Shown: piece after piece, positions 42,959 through 52,667 of the stretch
Position numbering within the stretch: the stretch's first letter is position 1
Layout of the letters: the number at the start of each line of letters is the position of its first letter
Assembly: GCA_028817435.1 (NCBI GenBank)
Contig: JAPPPQ010000017.1
Location: 310,001-374,000, forward strand
Length of the DNA: 64,000 nucleotides
Direction of reading: 5' to 3'
Source of the DNA: Deltaproteobacteria bacterium
GTDB lineage: Bacteria > Myxococcota_A > UBA9160 > UBA6930
Made by a program: the position numbers and the translations under genes
Notes under the pieces: model-generated
Databases searched by the model: none
What the model saw: the letters and a program-made list of their open reading frames with translations, nothing else
What the model was told of the DNA's origin: nothing

Positions 42959-45100
42959 CTACCCGCCCCGGCTGCGAAGCGCCCCAATGACGCGCTGCAC
43001 CGCCTCGGGAATCGGCGTGCCCGGGCCGAACACCGCGGCCACCCCCCGCTCGTGCAAAAACTCGTGATCGCGGGGCGGCACAATGCCGCCCACCACCACC
43101 GCCACATCTGCCGCGCCGCGCACCCGCAGCGCCTCCACCAACAGCGGCACCAGCGTCCGGTGGCCTGCGGCCTGGCTCGAAACCCCCACCACATGCACAT
43201 CGGCGTCGGCGGCCTGTTGCGCCGCCTCTTCGGGAGTCTGAAACAGCGGCCCCACATCCACATCGAAGCCGAAATCTGCAAAAGCCGTGGCAATGACCTT
43301 GAGGCCGCGGTCGTGGCCGTCCTGCCCCAGCTTCACCGCCAGCATACGCGGACGGCGGCCTTCGGCCGCGGCGAAGCTCTGCACCGCCTCCCGCGCCGCG
43401 GCAAAGTCCCCATCGCCTTCCTTGTAGGCGCCGGCATAGACTCCCGATACCGAGCGCAGCTCGGCGCGGTGGCGCGGCCAGACCTTTTCCATCGCCGAGG
43501 AAATCTCGCCCACGCTGGCACGGGCGCGGGCGGCCGCCACCGCGGCCTGCAGCAAATTGCCCCGGCCCGAGGCGGCGGTTTCGGTAATGCGCGCCAGCGC
43601 GCGCTCCACCGCCGCCGCATCGCGGCCCGCGCGAATCTGCGCCAGCCGCTGCGATTGCGATTCGCGCACCGCGCTGTTGTCAATGTCGCGCACCGGCAAT
43701 TCCGCCTCGCGCTCCAGCCGGTATTTGTTCACGCCCACAATCACATCCTCACCGCTGTCAACCCGCGCCTGCCGCCGCGCCGCCGCCTCTTCAATGCGCA
43801 GCTTCGGCATCCCGGCCATCACCGCCTTGGTCATGCCGCCCAGCGATTCCACCTCGTCAATCAACTCGTTGGCCGAGTGCGCCACGCTGTGGGTGAGCGA
43901 TTCCATGAAGTAAGAGCCGCCCCAGGGATCCACCACCGCCGGGATTCCCGATTCCTCCTGCAAAATAAGCTGGGTGTTGCGGGCCACGCGGGCGGCTTCG
44001 TCGGTGGGCAGCGAAACGGCCTCGTCGTAGCCGTTGGTGTGCAGCGACTGGGTGCCGCCGAACACCGCCGCCATGGCCTCAATGGTGGTGCGCACAATGT
44101 TGTTCATCGGATCCTGCTCGGTAAGGCTGGCCCCCGAAGTCTGGCAGTGGGTGCGCAGCATCATCCCGCGCGGACTCTTCGGTGCAAACTCCTGCTGCAT
44201 CCGCTCCGCCCAAATGCGCCGCGCAGCGCGCATTTTGGCAATCTCCAGGTAGAAATTCATACCGATGCACCAGAAGAAAGACAGCCGCCCCGCAAACTGG
44301 TCCACCGAAAGCCCCTTCGAGAGCGCCGCGCGCACATATTCCAGGCCGTCGGCAATGGTGAAAGCCAGCTCCTGCACCGTCGTCGCCCCGGCCTCTTGCA
44401 TATGGTAACCGCTGATGGAAATGGAATTGAACTTTGGCATATGATTTGCGGTGTATTCAATTACATCCGCCACCAGGCGCATACTGGGCTCCGGCGGATA
44501 AATGTAGGTGTTGCGGACCATGAACTCTTTGAGAATATCGTTCTGAATGGTGCCCGAGAGCTTCTCCGCGGGAACGCCCTGCTCCTCTGCCGCCACGATG
44601 AATCCCGCCAGCACCGGAATCACCGCGCCGTTCATAGTCATCGAAACGCTGACGCCGGAGAGATCAATGCCCTGAAACAGGCGCTTCATATCCTCCACAG
44701 AGTCAATAGCCACCCCCGCCTTCCCCACATCGCCCGCCACCCGCGGGTGGTCGCTGTCGTAGCCCCGGTGGGTAGCCAGGTCGAAAGCCACCGAAAGCCC
44801 CTGCTGCCCCGCGGCCAGATTGGCCCGGAAGAAGGCGTTGGACTCTTCGGCCGTGGAAAACCCCGCATACTGCCGCAGCGTCCAGGGCCGGTTGGCAAAC
44901 ATGGTAGCCCGCGGCCCGCGCAAAAACGGAAAAAGCCCCGGCAGCGTGTCGAGCCCGTCAAGGTCTTCCAAATCCCGCGCCGTATACAGCGGCTTCACCC
45001 GCAGCCCATCCGGGCTCTCCCAATGCAACGCCTGCGGATCCCCGCCGCGCAGCTCCTTGGCGGCCAACTCCCGCCACTTCCCAAGATCACCCCGCCCCAA
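42959..45100 (-). CDS. mcm: Methylmalonyl-CoA mutase (catalytic plus B12 domain)
   Basis: Adenosylcobalamin-dependent mutase, methylmalonyl-CoA to succinyl-CoA. The N-terminal barrel has [37 protein letters not shown] and [20 protein letters not shown]; the C-terminal cobalamin domain has [14 protein letters not shown] (DxHxxG His ligand). 713 residues, single-subunit type. Start is TTG at 45100 with GGAGGGG upstream. Operon with meaB. Confidence 0.95.
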   Translation of the reverse strand: MGRGDLGKWRELAAKELRGGDPQALHWESPDGLRVKPLYTARDLEDLDGLDTLPGLFPFLRGPRATMFANRPWTLRQYAGFSTAEESNAFFRANLAAGQQGLSVAFDLATHRGYDSDHPRVAGDVGKAGVAIDSVEDMKRLFQGIDLSGVSVSMTMNGAVIPVLAGFIVAAEEQGVPAEKLSGTIQNDILKEFMVRNTYIYPPEPSMRLVADVIEYTANHMPKFNSISISGYHMQEAGATTVQELAFTIADGLEYVRAALSKGLSVDQFAGRLSFFWCIGMNFYLEIAKMRAARRIWAERMQQEFAPKSPRGMMLRTHCQTSGASLTEQDPMNNIVRTTIEAMAAVFGGTQSLHTNGYDEAVSLPTDEAARVARNTQLILQEESGIPAVVDPWGGSYFMESLTHSVAHSANELIDEVESLGGMTKAVMAGMPKLRIEEAAARRQARVDSGEDVIVGVNKYRLEREAELPVRDIDNSAVRESQSQRLAQIRAGRDAAAVERALARITETAASGRGNLLQAAVAAARARASVGEISSAMEKVWPRHRAELRSVSGVYAGAYKEGDGDFAAAREAVQSFAAAEGRRPRMLAVKLGQDGHDRGLKVIATAFADFGFDVDVGPLFQTPEEAAQQAADADVHVVGVSSQAAGHRTLVPLLVEALRVRGAADVAVVVGGIVPPRDHEFLHERGVAAVFGPGTPIPEAVQRVIGALRSRGG

Positions 45101-45215
45101 AACGCCCCTCCTCTATCCTCTGTCCGCCGCGCCAAAGCGCGCGCCGCAGCATAGCCCTCAGAGCAAGCGCCCGCAGCCCCCTGTCCGGGACGCCCCGGCT
45201 ACCACCACCTTCTAG

Positions 45216-46394
45216 CTACGGGGCACTGAATGAATCGAGCAAGATTGCAGCCGCATCTTCATTGCCTCGGGATAAGGCAATGATATAAGGCGTTTTTCCG
45301 TTGCGATCCTTCGCCCCGGCGTCCGCACCTGCAGCGAGAAGCAACTTCACGATTTCTGCTTCGCCCCCAAATGCGGCCGAATGCAGCAGCGTGACGCCGT
45401 TGCTAGTCCTCGCTTCAATATCCGCACCCGCAGCGAGAAGCAACTTCGCTGCTTCTGCTTTGCCTCTCCAGGCAGCCCAGTGTAGCGGCGTGTAGTCATC
45501 GTTATCCTTTGCCTCAATATTCGCGCCTGCAGCGAGAAGCAACTTCACGACTTCTGTTTCGCCTTTTTCTGCGGCCCCGGGCGGTGGCGTTTTGCCTTTG
45601 CCATCCTTCGCCAAAATATCCAAGAGTACAGCATCAAAAATTTCCGCTTCACTTTCCCCTGCGACCCAGTGAAGCGGCACGACGCCGTTGCCAGATCTCG
45701 CCTCAATATCCGCCCCCGCAGCGAGAAGCAACTTCACAGCTTCCGCTTCGTCTTCCCTTGCGGCTACGTGTAGAGGCGTGACGCCGCCGACGCCGTAGAC
45801 GGTCACCGCCTTCGCTTCAATATTCGCGCCTGCAGCGAGAAGCAACTTCATAACTTCCACTTCGCCTCCTTCTGCAGCCGCGTGCAGCGGTGTGGTGCCA
45901 CGGCTATTCTTCACCTCCGCATCCGCACCTGCAGCGAGAAACAATTTCACAACTTCCGCTTTGCCTTGCCTCGCAACTCCGTGCAGCGGCGTGCTGCCGA
46001 ACTGATCCTTCGCTTCGATATCCGCACCCGCAGCGAGAAGCAACTTCACGACTTCCACTCCGCCTCTCCGTGCGACCATGTGTAGAGGCATGGAGCCGTT
46101 GAAGATGCTGCCAGTAGTCTTCGCCTCAATATCCGCGCCCGTAGCGAGAAGCAACTTCACGACTTCCGCTTGACTTTCCCATGCGGCCGTGTGTAGCGGC
46201 GTGAAACCGTGACTATCCTTCGCCTCAATATCCGCGCCCGCACCGAGAAGCTCTTTGATTCGGTCCAAATCTCCAGTGCTCGCCGCGGTGTGGATATCCG
46301 CCGCCTGTGTGCAGGCGGTGGGCAAAGACACGAGCGCCGCGCCTGTGGAAAGCCATAGGGCAGTGGCCGGAATGGCAGCCAGCATGGAGCGCAT
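45216..46394 (-). CDS. Exported ankyrin-repeat protein
   Basis: 392 residues. An N-terminal hydrophobic signal sequence (about residues 1-31, ending LPTACTQA; lipoprotein processing at the Cys is possible but the lipobox is poor) is followed by about ten ankyrin repeats of the form GADIEAKDxxGxTPLHxAA, one of which (DAVLLDILAKDGKGKTPPPG) is degenerate. It should be a periplasmic or surface protein-binding scaffold. It lies between mcm and icmF on the same strand but is less GC-rich than both and unrelated to them. The repeats are also near-identical at the DNA level. Confidence 0.9.
   Translation of the reverse strand: MRSMLAAIPATALWLSTGAALVSLPTACTQAADIHTAASTGDLDRIKELLGAGADIEAKDSHGFTPLHTAAWESQAEVVKLLLATGADIEAKTTGSIFNGSMPLHMVARRGGVEVVKLLLAAGADIEAKDQFGSTPLHGVARQGKAEVVKLFLAAGADAEVKNSRGTTPLHAAAEGGEVEVMKLLLAAGANIEAKAVTVYGVGGVTPLHVAAREDEAEAVKLLLAAGADIEARSGNGVVPLHWVAGESEAEIFDAVLLDILAKDGKGKTPPPGAAEKGETEVVKLLLAAGANIEAKDNDDYTPLHWAAWRGKAEAAKLLLAAGADIEARTSNGVTLLHSAAFGGEAEIVKLLLAAGADAGAKDRNGKTPYIIALSRGNEDAAAILLDSFSAP
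45300..46250 (-). repeat. Tandem ~99-bp coding repeats of the ankyrin gene
   Basis: A segment of the form GCAGCGAGAAGCAACTTC recurs about every 99-105 bases between these limits on the plus strand, corresponding to the ankyrin LKLLLAAGA part. Similarity between units suggests expansion by duplication. Confidence 0.8.
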
Positions 46395-46448
46395 TATTCG
46401 TCCTTCTCTGGATGAGATTAGGCGTCCTGGCTTGGGTTTCGAGTTGAC

Positions 46449-49400
46449 TCACAGCGGGCGGCGGTAGCGGCCGCCTACGGCGAACAGGGCCTCGCTGATC
46501 TGGCCCAGGCTGGCGCTTTGCACGGTGTGCATGAGTTCGGCGAAGACATTGCCGCCTTCGCGGGCGGTTTGCTGCAGGCGCTGCAGGGCGGGAGGGGATT
46601 GGGTGGCGTGGCGGGTGTGGAATTCGGCGAGTTCGGCGATGCGGACGCGCTTTTCGTCGTCGCTGGCGCGCTGCAGGGATACGGGCTGCTGCTCGGGTGC
46701 GCCGGGGTTTTCGAAGGTGTTGACGCCGACCACGGGCAGTTCGCCGGAGTGCTTCTTTTGCTCGTAGTGCATACTCTCGTCCTGAATTCGGCCGCGCTGG
46801 TAGTGGGTTTCCATTGCGCCCAGCACGCCGCCGCGGCGCGAGAGCCGCTCAAACTCCTGCAGCACCGCCTCTTCCACCGCATCGCTGAGCCACTCGATGG
46901 CGTAGGAACCCTGCAGCGCGTTTTCGCTGCGCGCCATGCCGAGCTCGCGGCCAATTACCAATTGAATGGCGAGGGCGCGGCGCACGGATTCCTCCGTGGG
47001 CGTGGTCACTGCCTCGTCGTAGGCGTTGGTGTGCAGGCTGTTGCAGTTATCCTGAATGGCCACCAGCGCCTGCAGGGTGGTGCGGATGTCGTTGAAGGCC
47101 ATCTCTTGTGCGTGCAGCGAGCGGCCGGAGGTTTGGATGTGATACTTGAGCTTTTGGCTGCGCTCGGATGCGCCGTAAAGGTCGCGCAGCGCCACGGCCC
47201 AAATGCGCCGGGCTACCCGGCCAATGACGCTGTATTCGGCGTCCAGTCCGTTGGAGAAAAAGAAGGAGAAGTTTCCCGCAATGTCATCCACCTTCATGCC
47301 CCGCGCGCGCCAGGCTTCCAGGTAGGTGAAGCCGTTGGCCAGGGTGAAGGCCAGTTGGGTGATGGGGTTCGCGCCGGCTTCGGCCATGTGATAGCCGGAG
47401 ACCGAAACCGAATAGAAATTGCGCACCTGGTTGGCGACGAAGAAAGCCTGCACATCGCCCATTACCTGCAGCGAAAAATCTATGCCGAAGATGCAGGTGT
47501 TCTGCGCCTGCTCTTCCTTCAATATGTCGGCCTGCACCGTGCCGCGCACTGCGCGCAGCGTTTCGGCGCGAATCTGCGCGTAGGTCTCCGCATCTACCGC
47601 CTGCTCGCCGGGAATGCCGAGCAGGCCCAGGCCCAGGCCGTTGTGGCCCTGGGGCAATGGCCCCTGGTAGTGCGGCAGCGGCCCGCGCTCGGCTTCCACA
47701 CGCGCGCGCAGTGCATCGAGTTCGCCCCGCGCGCGCAGGTGCTTTTCCACCTGCTGGTCAATCGCCGCGTTCAGAAAGAAGGCCAGCACTGTGGGCGCGG
47801 GGCCGTTGATGGTCATGGAAACCGATGTGGCGGCATCGCAGAGATCGAAGCCCGACCACAGCTTCTTGGCATCGTCCAGGGTGCATACCGAAACCCCCGA
47901 AGTGCCCACCTTGCCGTAAATATCGGGGCGCTGCGCCGGGTCGCGCCCGTAGAGCGTCACACTGTCGAAGGCGGTGGAGAGCCGGGTGGCCGGCTGCCCC
48001 TGCGCCAGCAGGTGGAAGCGCCGGTTGCTGCGCTCGGGGCCGCCTTCGCCGGCGAACATTCGCGCCGGCTCTTCCTCGCTGCGCTTGAAGGGGAACACCC
48101 CCGCGGTGAAGGGAAAGCGCCCCGGCAAATTCTCCTGCCGCAAATAGAGCGCCAGCGCGCCCCAATCTGCGCCCTCGGGCAGCGCCACCCGGGGCAGCGG
48201 CGTTCCGGAGAGGGTCTGGAAGTGATTCGGCTGCTCGATCTCGCGCCCGCGCACCTGGTAGTGCTGCTGCGCGGCGGCGTAGCGCGCGCGGGTTTCGGGC
48301 CAGCTTTCGAGCGCCTCGTGCAGCGCGGCATCCAGGCGGGCGCGGGCGGCTTCCACGGCTGCGTCCAGCGGGCGCAGCGCATCGCCGGCCTCGCCGGCCA
48401 GGCGCTGTTGGGCGAGCTGCAGCGCCGCAAGCTCCCGGGCCGCCCCGGCCTGCTGTTGAGATTCGGCGCGGTAGCCGCGCAGGCGCTCGGCAATCTCTTC
48501 CAGGTAGCGCTCGCGCCCCGGCGGAATTAGCGCCGCGGGCTGCGCCGCGGCTTTGGGCTGCGCGGCCCCGGCGGGCTGCGCCAGGGGCGAATTGGGCGCG
48601 AGATTTGCGGCGCAATCGGCGCAGGCGGCGCGCAGTGCCTGGTAAAAGCGCGCCAGTCCGGGGTCATTCCAGCGGCTCGCCACTGTGGCGAAGACTCCGG
48701 CGGTCTCCGCCGCCTCCGGCCGGCTGCGCCGCCGCTGGCGGCGAATGTCGCGCAGTGCGTCTTCTGCGCCGCGCCGGTCGCTCTTGTTCAGCACCACCAG
48801 GTCGGCCATCTCCAGCATATTGATCTTCTCTAGCTGCGAAGGCGCGCCGAACTCCGGCGTCATCACAAACACCGAGAGATCGGCCAGGTCTGCGATTTCC
48901 GAATCGGCCTGCCCCGCCCCGGCCGTTTCCACCAGCAGCAGGTGAAAGCCCGCCGCGCGCAGCACCAGCAATCCGTCGTTGGCGGCGGCAGAAAGCGTGC
49001 GGTTGGCGCTGCGCGTAGCCAGCGAGCGGACGAAGACCTCCGGCCCCAAAGCAGCGTTCAGGCGGATGCGGTCGCCCAGCAGCGCGCCCCCGGAACGGCG
49101 GCGGGTGGGATCTACCAGCAGCAGGCCAATGCGCAGGCCGGGATGCGCCGCGCGGAAGCGCCGCAGCAGCTCGTCCACCAGGCAGGATTTGCCCGCCCCC
49201 CCGGTGCCGGTAACGCCCAGCACCAGCGGCCGCGCCTGCCCCGCCCGCGCCGCAAGCGCCGCGCGCAACGGCTGCGCGCCCTGCGGCCCGGCGCGCTCCA
49301 GGCGGGTGATCATCCGCGCCACTTCAAGCGGGTTCTCCGGCGAAAGCTGCGCCGCCTCCACCTGCGGCGGCTGCGAGGCCCGGGCCGCCCGGCATTCCTC

Positions 49401-49862
49401 GATAATCACGCCGATCATGCCTTCGAGGCCCAGCTTGCGGCCATCTGCCGGGCTGAAAATGCGCGCCACCCCGGCGGCGTGCAGCGCCTCAACTTCTGCG
49501 GGCACAATGGTGCCGCCGCCGCCCCCATAAACGCGCACATGGCCCGCGCCGCGCTCGCGCAGCCGCTGCACCAGGTAGCGGAAGAACTCCATGTGCCCGC
49601 CCTGGTAGGAGGAAACGGCGACGGCCTCGGCGTCCTCCTCGACGGCGGCTTCCGCAATCTCCTCCACCGAGCGGTCGTGGCCCAGGTGGATCACCTCTGC
49701 GCCCTGGGCCTGCAGAATGCGGCGCATGATGTTGATAGCCGCATCGTGGCCGTCAAACAGCGACGCCGCCGTAACCACGCGCACCGGCGGCGCGGCCGCC
49801 GCAGCGCCCAACGGCGCGGGCTCTTCCGCCTCCACCACTCCGGCCAGCGCTGCTTCAGCCAT
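46449..49862 (-). CDS. icmF: Fused isobutyryl-CoA mutase IcmF
   Basis: 1137 residues in one chain: N-terminal B12 domain (SLFDGHDAAINIMRR, H39), a MeaB-like G-protein domain (GVTGTGGAGKSCLVDELLR, GKS at 224-226; LVVLNKSDRRGAEDALRDI), a linker, and a mutase large domain (SVSMTINGPAPTVLAFFLNA, FYSVSVSGYHMAEAGANP, HTNAYDEAVTTPTEESVRRA). It interconverts isobutyryl- and n-butyryl-CoA and can act on pivalyl/isovaleryl-CoA. Slightly longer than the usual ~1090, with an Ala/Gln-rich linker near 440-470. ATG 49862 follows GGGAGGCGG; the longer frame upstream is not conserved. Confidence 0.95.
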   Translation of the reverse strand: MAEAALAGVVEAEEPAPLGAAAAAPPVRVVTAASLFDGHDAAINIMRRILQAQGAEVIHLGHDRSVEEIAEAAVEEDAEAVAVSSYQGGHMEFFRYLVQRLRERGAGHVRVYGGGGGTIVPAEVEALHAAGVARIFSPADGRKLGLEGMIGVIIEECRAARASQPPQVEAAQLSPENPLEVARMITRLERAGPQGAQPLRAALAARAGQARPLVLGVTGTGGAGKSCLVDELLRRFRAAHPGLRIGLLLVDPTRRRSGGALLGDRIRLNAALGPEVFVRSLATRSANRTLSAAANDGLLVLRAAGFHLLLVETAGAGQADSEIADLADLSVFVMTPEFGAPSQLEKINMLEMADLVVLNKSDRRGAEDALRDIRRQRRRSRPEAAETAGVFATVASRWNDPGLARFYQALRAACADCAANLAPNSPLAQPAGAAQPKAAAQPAALIPPGRERYLEEIAERLRGYRAESQQQAGAARELAALQLAQQRLAGEAGDALRPLDAAVEAARARLDAALHEALESWPETRARYAAAQQHYQVRGREIEQPNHFQTLSGTPLPRVALPEGADWGALALYLRQENLPGRFPFTAGVFPFKRSEEEPARMFAGEGGPERSNRRFHLLAQGQPATRLSTAFDSVTLYGRDPAQRPDIYGKVGTSGVSVCTLDDAKKLWSGFDLCDAATSVSMTINGPAPTVLAFFLNAAIDQQVEKHLRARGELDALRARVEAERGPLPHYQGPLPQGHNGLGLGLLGIPGEQAVDAETYAQIRAETLRAVRGTVQADILKEEQAQNTCIFGIDFSLQVMGDVQAFFVANQVRNFYSVSVSGYHMAEAGANPITQLAFTLANGFTYLEAWRARGMKVDDIAGNFSFFFSNGLDAEYSVIGRVARRIWAVALRDLYGASERSQKLKYHIQTSGRSLHAQEMAFNDIRTTLQALVAIQDNCNSLHTNAYDEAVTTPTEESVRRALAIQLVIGRELGMARSENALQGSYAIEWLSDAVEEAVLQEFERLSRRGGVLGAMETHYQRGRIQDESMHYEQKKHSGELPVVGVNTFENPGAPEQQPVSLQRASDDEKRVRIAELAEFHTRHATQSPPALQRLQQTAREGGNVFAELMHTVQSASLGQISEALFAVGGRYRRPL

Positions 49863-50055
49863 TTCCGCCTCCCTGGGGCCGGAACGCCCCCGCCCCTTCC
49901 TACCACGCCCGCCGGGCGCTTTCAATCGCGCGCGGCGCTTTGCAGGGCGCAAGCGAAGATATGAAGTGAAATATCGCAGCAATGGCATAGCTTTATGATG
50001 CATAGTGAAACGGCGGGGGCGGCGGCTCGGCAGAGTTGCGGCGGCAGGCGGGCGA

Positions 50056-51372
50056 ATGGCGCAGAGCACAGAGGCGGAACTGGTGCTGGCGAGCGCGTCG
50101 CCCCGGCGGCGGGCGCTGCTGAGCGCGGTGGGGGTGCCCTTTCGCGCCGTGGTGTCCGGCGCTCCGGAGCACGCGCGGCCGGGGGAAGCGCCGCCGCAAC
50201 TGGTGCAGCGGCTGGCGCTGGAAAAGGCGCAGCGGGTGCGCGAGGGGCAGCCCGGCGCGCGGCTGGTGCTGGGCGCAGATACCGTGGTGGCGCTGGGCGC
50301 GGAGTCTATCGGCAAGCCCCGCGATACGGCCCACGCAGCGCAACTGCTGGGGCGGCTGCTGGGCCGCACTCACAGCGTATGGAGCGGCGTGGCGCTGCTG
50401 GGCCCCGGCGCACAGGCGCAGCACTTCGCCGTGGAGAGCCGCGTCTCGCTGCGCGCCGCCAGCGAGGCGGAAGTGCGCGCCTATTTGGCGACGGGGGAAT
50501 CTCTGGACAAGGCGGGCGCATACGCGCTGCAGGGCGAGGGGGCGCGCTTTGTTTCGGCGCTGCGGGGCAGCAGGACCAATGTCGTGGGCCTGCCGCTGGA
50601 CGAGACTTTGGCGCTGCTCGGCAGGGCCGGAGTGGCCGAGGCCGGGCTGGGGGCGCAGGTGGGCGCGCGGCTGGCGGCGGCGCAGGCGCGCATTGCCGCC
50701 GCCGCCCGGCGCGCCGGGCGCGGGGCAGATTCGGTAGCGCTGCTGGGCGCGGCCAAGCTGCAGCCCGCGTCCCGTGTGGCCGCCGCCGCGCTGGCCGGCC
50801 TCACATTGGCCGGCGAAAACCGCGTGCAAGAGGCGCAGCGCAAGCTCCCCGAGCTGGCCCAGCGGCTCGCGCCCAGCGGCTGCGCGCCGCCGCGCTGGCA
50901 CTTCATCGGCCAATTGCAGCGCAACAAGGCGCGCTGGGCGGCGCGGCTCTTCGATTGCATCGAATCGGTGGACCGCCTGTCCCTGGCGCGGGATTTGGAC
51001 CGCCACGCCGCCGAGGCGGGCCGCCGCCTGGATATTCTGGTGCAGGTGAAACTGGGCGCTGCCGCGCAGCGGGGCGGCGTCAACCCCGATGAATTGACGG
51101 GCCTGCTGGACGGCTTGACGGCCCTTCCCCACCTGCGCATCCGCGGCCTGATGGGAATCCCCCCGGCGGGCGCAACGCCGGAGCAGACCCGCGCCGCCTT
51201 TGCCCGGCTGCGCGGGCTGCGCGACGCCGCGGGGGCCGCTGTGCTACCGGAGCTCTCCATGGGGATGTCCGCGGATTTCGAGCTGGCGATTGCGGAGGGC
51301 GCCACCATTATCCGCCTGGGGCGCGCCCTGTTCGGCGGCCGCGAAGGCGCGGCGGGGGCACAGGCGGCGTGA
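50056..51372 (+). CDS. Maf pyrophosphatase - YggS/PLPBP fusion protein
   Basis: One 438-residue frame holds two normally separate proteins. Residues 1 to ~195 are Maf ([50 protein letters not shown]), a nucleoside triphosphate pyrophosphatase acting on modified or non-canonical nucleotides. From about 205 to the end is the PLP-homeostasis protein YggS/PLPBP (SVALLGAAKLQPAS with the PLP Lys, ENRVQEAQRK, HFIGQLQRNKARW, LRIRGLMGIPP). The start at 50056 has only a weak purine stretch. The stop overlaps the proC GTG by four bases; YggS-proC adjacency is common. No stop or frameshift separates the halves. Confidence 0.88.
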   Translation: MAQSTEAELVLASASPRRRALLSAVGVPFRAVVSGAPEHARPGEAPPQLVQRLALEKAQRVREGQPGARLVLGADTVVALGAESIGKPRDTAHAAQLLGRLLGRTHSVWSGVALLGPGAQAQHFAVESRVSLRAASEAEVRAYLATGESLDKAGAYALQGEGARFVSALRGSRTNVVGLPLDETLALLGRAGVAEAGLGAQVGARLAAAQARIAAAARRAGRGADSVALLGAAKLQPASRVAAAALAGLTLAGENRVQEAQRKLPELAQRLAPSGCAPPRWHFIGQLQRNKARWAARLFDCIESVDRLSLARDLDRHAAEAGRRLDILVQVKLGAAAQRGGVNPDELTGLLDGLTALPHLRIRGLMGIPPAGATPEQTRAAFARLRGLRDAAGAAVLPELSMGMSADFELAIAEGATIIRLGRALFGGREGAAGAQAA

Positions 51373-52304
51373 GCCAGGCGGGCGTCGCACTGCGGGAAGC
51401 GCTGGGCCAGGGGCACATTGGCTTCGTGGGCGGAGGCGCCATGGGCGCGGCGCTGGCCGGCGGCGTGCTGGCCGCGGGGCTGCCCGCCGCGCAATTGCGC
51501 GTGGCCGATCCCGACCCGGCCCGGCGCGGCGCGCTGGCCGGGGAACTCGGCATCGAGACCCTTGCCGACAACAGCGCGCTGCTGGCGGCCAGCGATGTGG
51601 TGGTGCTGGCGGTGAAGCCCGGGCTGCTGCGCCCGGTGCTGGCCGCGCTACGCGGCGATCTGGCCCGGCCGCTGTGGATTTCCGTGGCGGCGGGCATTTC
51701 GCTGCAAACTTTGGGCGGCGGGTTGCCGCCGGGGGCGCGCGTGGTGCGGGCCATGCCGAACACACCGGCGCTGATTGGAGCGGGCGCTTGCGGCTTTGCG
51801 GCGGGGGCGGCCTGCGGCGCGGCAGACCGCGAGATTGCCCGCGCCCTCTTCTCCTGCGTGGGACTGGCCTGGGAGGCCCCGAGCGAAGCGCTGCTGGACG
51901 CGGTGACCGGCCTTTCGGGCAGCGGCCCCGCCTTCGCGCTGGCGCTGCTGGAAGCGCTGGCCGAGGCCGGCGCGGCCCTGGGCCTGCCCCCGGAGGCCGC
52001 CGAGCGCCTCGCAGGGCAGACTCTCCTTGGCGCCGCGCTGCTGGCGCAGCAGAGCGCGCTCTCTCCGGCGGAACTGCGGGCGCAGGTCACCTCTCCCGGC
52101 GGCACCACCGAGGCCGGTCTGGCGCGGCTGGCGGCCGGCAACTTCGCCGCCTGCGTGGGCGACGCCGTCCGCGCCGCCGCCCGGCGCTCCCAAGAGCTGG
52201 GCGAAATGGGCGCGGCGGAAGCCCCGGCGCCGGGAGCGGGCCGGGTGGCAACCGCCCCGGGAAAGGTGAATGCTCCGGCGGGAGATCGCAATGCCCATCT
52301 ATGA
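51369..52304 (+). CDS. proC: Pyrroline-5-carboxylate reductase
   Basis: Last step of proline synthesis. Rossmann motif GHIGFVGGGAMGAALAGGVL, VLAVKPGLL, VVRAMPNTPALIGAGACGF, AVTGLSGSGPAFALALLEA and QVTSPGGTTEAGLARL. 311 residues, with an Ala/Pro-rich tail of ~35 residues beyond the usual end. GTG start, GTGA overlap with the Maf-YggS gene. Confidence 0.95.
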   Translation: MSQAGVALREALGQGHIGFVGGGAMGAALAGGVLAAGLPAAQLRVADPDPARRGALAGELGIETLADNSALLAASDVVVLAVKPGLLRPVLAALRGDLARPLWISVAAGISLQTLGGGLPPGARVVRAMPNTPALIGAGACGFAAGAACGAADREIARALFSCVGLAWEAPSEALLDAVTGLSGSGPAFALALLEALAEAGAALGLPPEAAERLAGQTLLGAALLAQQSALSPAELRAQVTSPGGTTEAGLARLAAGNFAACVGDAVRAAARRSQELGEMGAAEAPAPGAGRVATAPGKVNAPAGDRNAHL

Positions 52305-52617
52305 CTACGCCTGCAAGGCCTGCGGCCACGAGTTCGAGCGCGAGCAGCGCATCCACGACGCCCCCGTCCGCAAATGCCCCGGCTGCGGAAAGCTGCAGGC
52401 GAAGCGGCTGATCTCGCGGACCTCCTTCGTGCTGAAAGGCGGCGGCTGGTTCAACGACCTCTACGCCAGCGGCAAGCCGGAGCCCAAGCCCGAGGCCAAA
52501 TCCGAAAGCGGCGGCAAGGCTGGCGACAAGGGCGGCAAGGACGGCGGCAAGGGCGCAAAAGACGGCAAGGCAAAGAGCGCCAAGGGCAAGGCCCGCGGCG
52601 GCAAAGAGGCGGCCTGA
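52291..52617 (+). CDS. FmdB-family zinc ribbon protein with basic tail
   Basis: 108 residues. MPIYDYACKACGHEFE and RKCPGCGKLQAKRLIS give a CxxC...CxxC zinc ribbon (C8, C11, C29, C32), the FmdB/CxxC_CXXC_SSSS family, often called regulatory protein without proof. From about residue 60 it carries a Lys/Gly-rich low-complexity tail (DKGGKDGGKGAKDGKAKSAK) that could bind nucleic acid. ATG 52291 follows GGGAG and overlaps proC by 14 bases. Confidence 0.9.
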   Translation: MPIYDYACKACGHEFEREQRIHDAPVRKCPGCGKLQAKRLISRTSFVLKGGGWFNDLYASGKPEPKPEAKSESGGKAGDKGGKDGGKGAKDGKAKSAKGKARGGKEAA

Positions 52618-52667
52618 GCAGCACCGGGCGCGCTCTGTTATGTTTGCGGCCAAGCAGCGGAGGCCCC

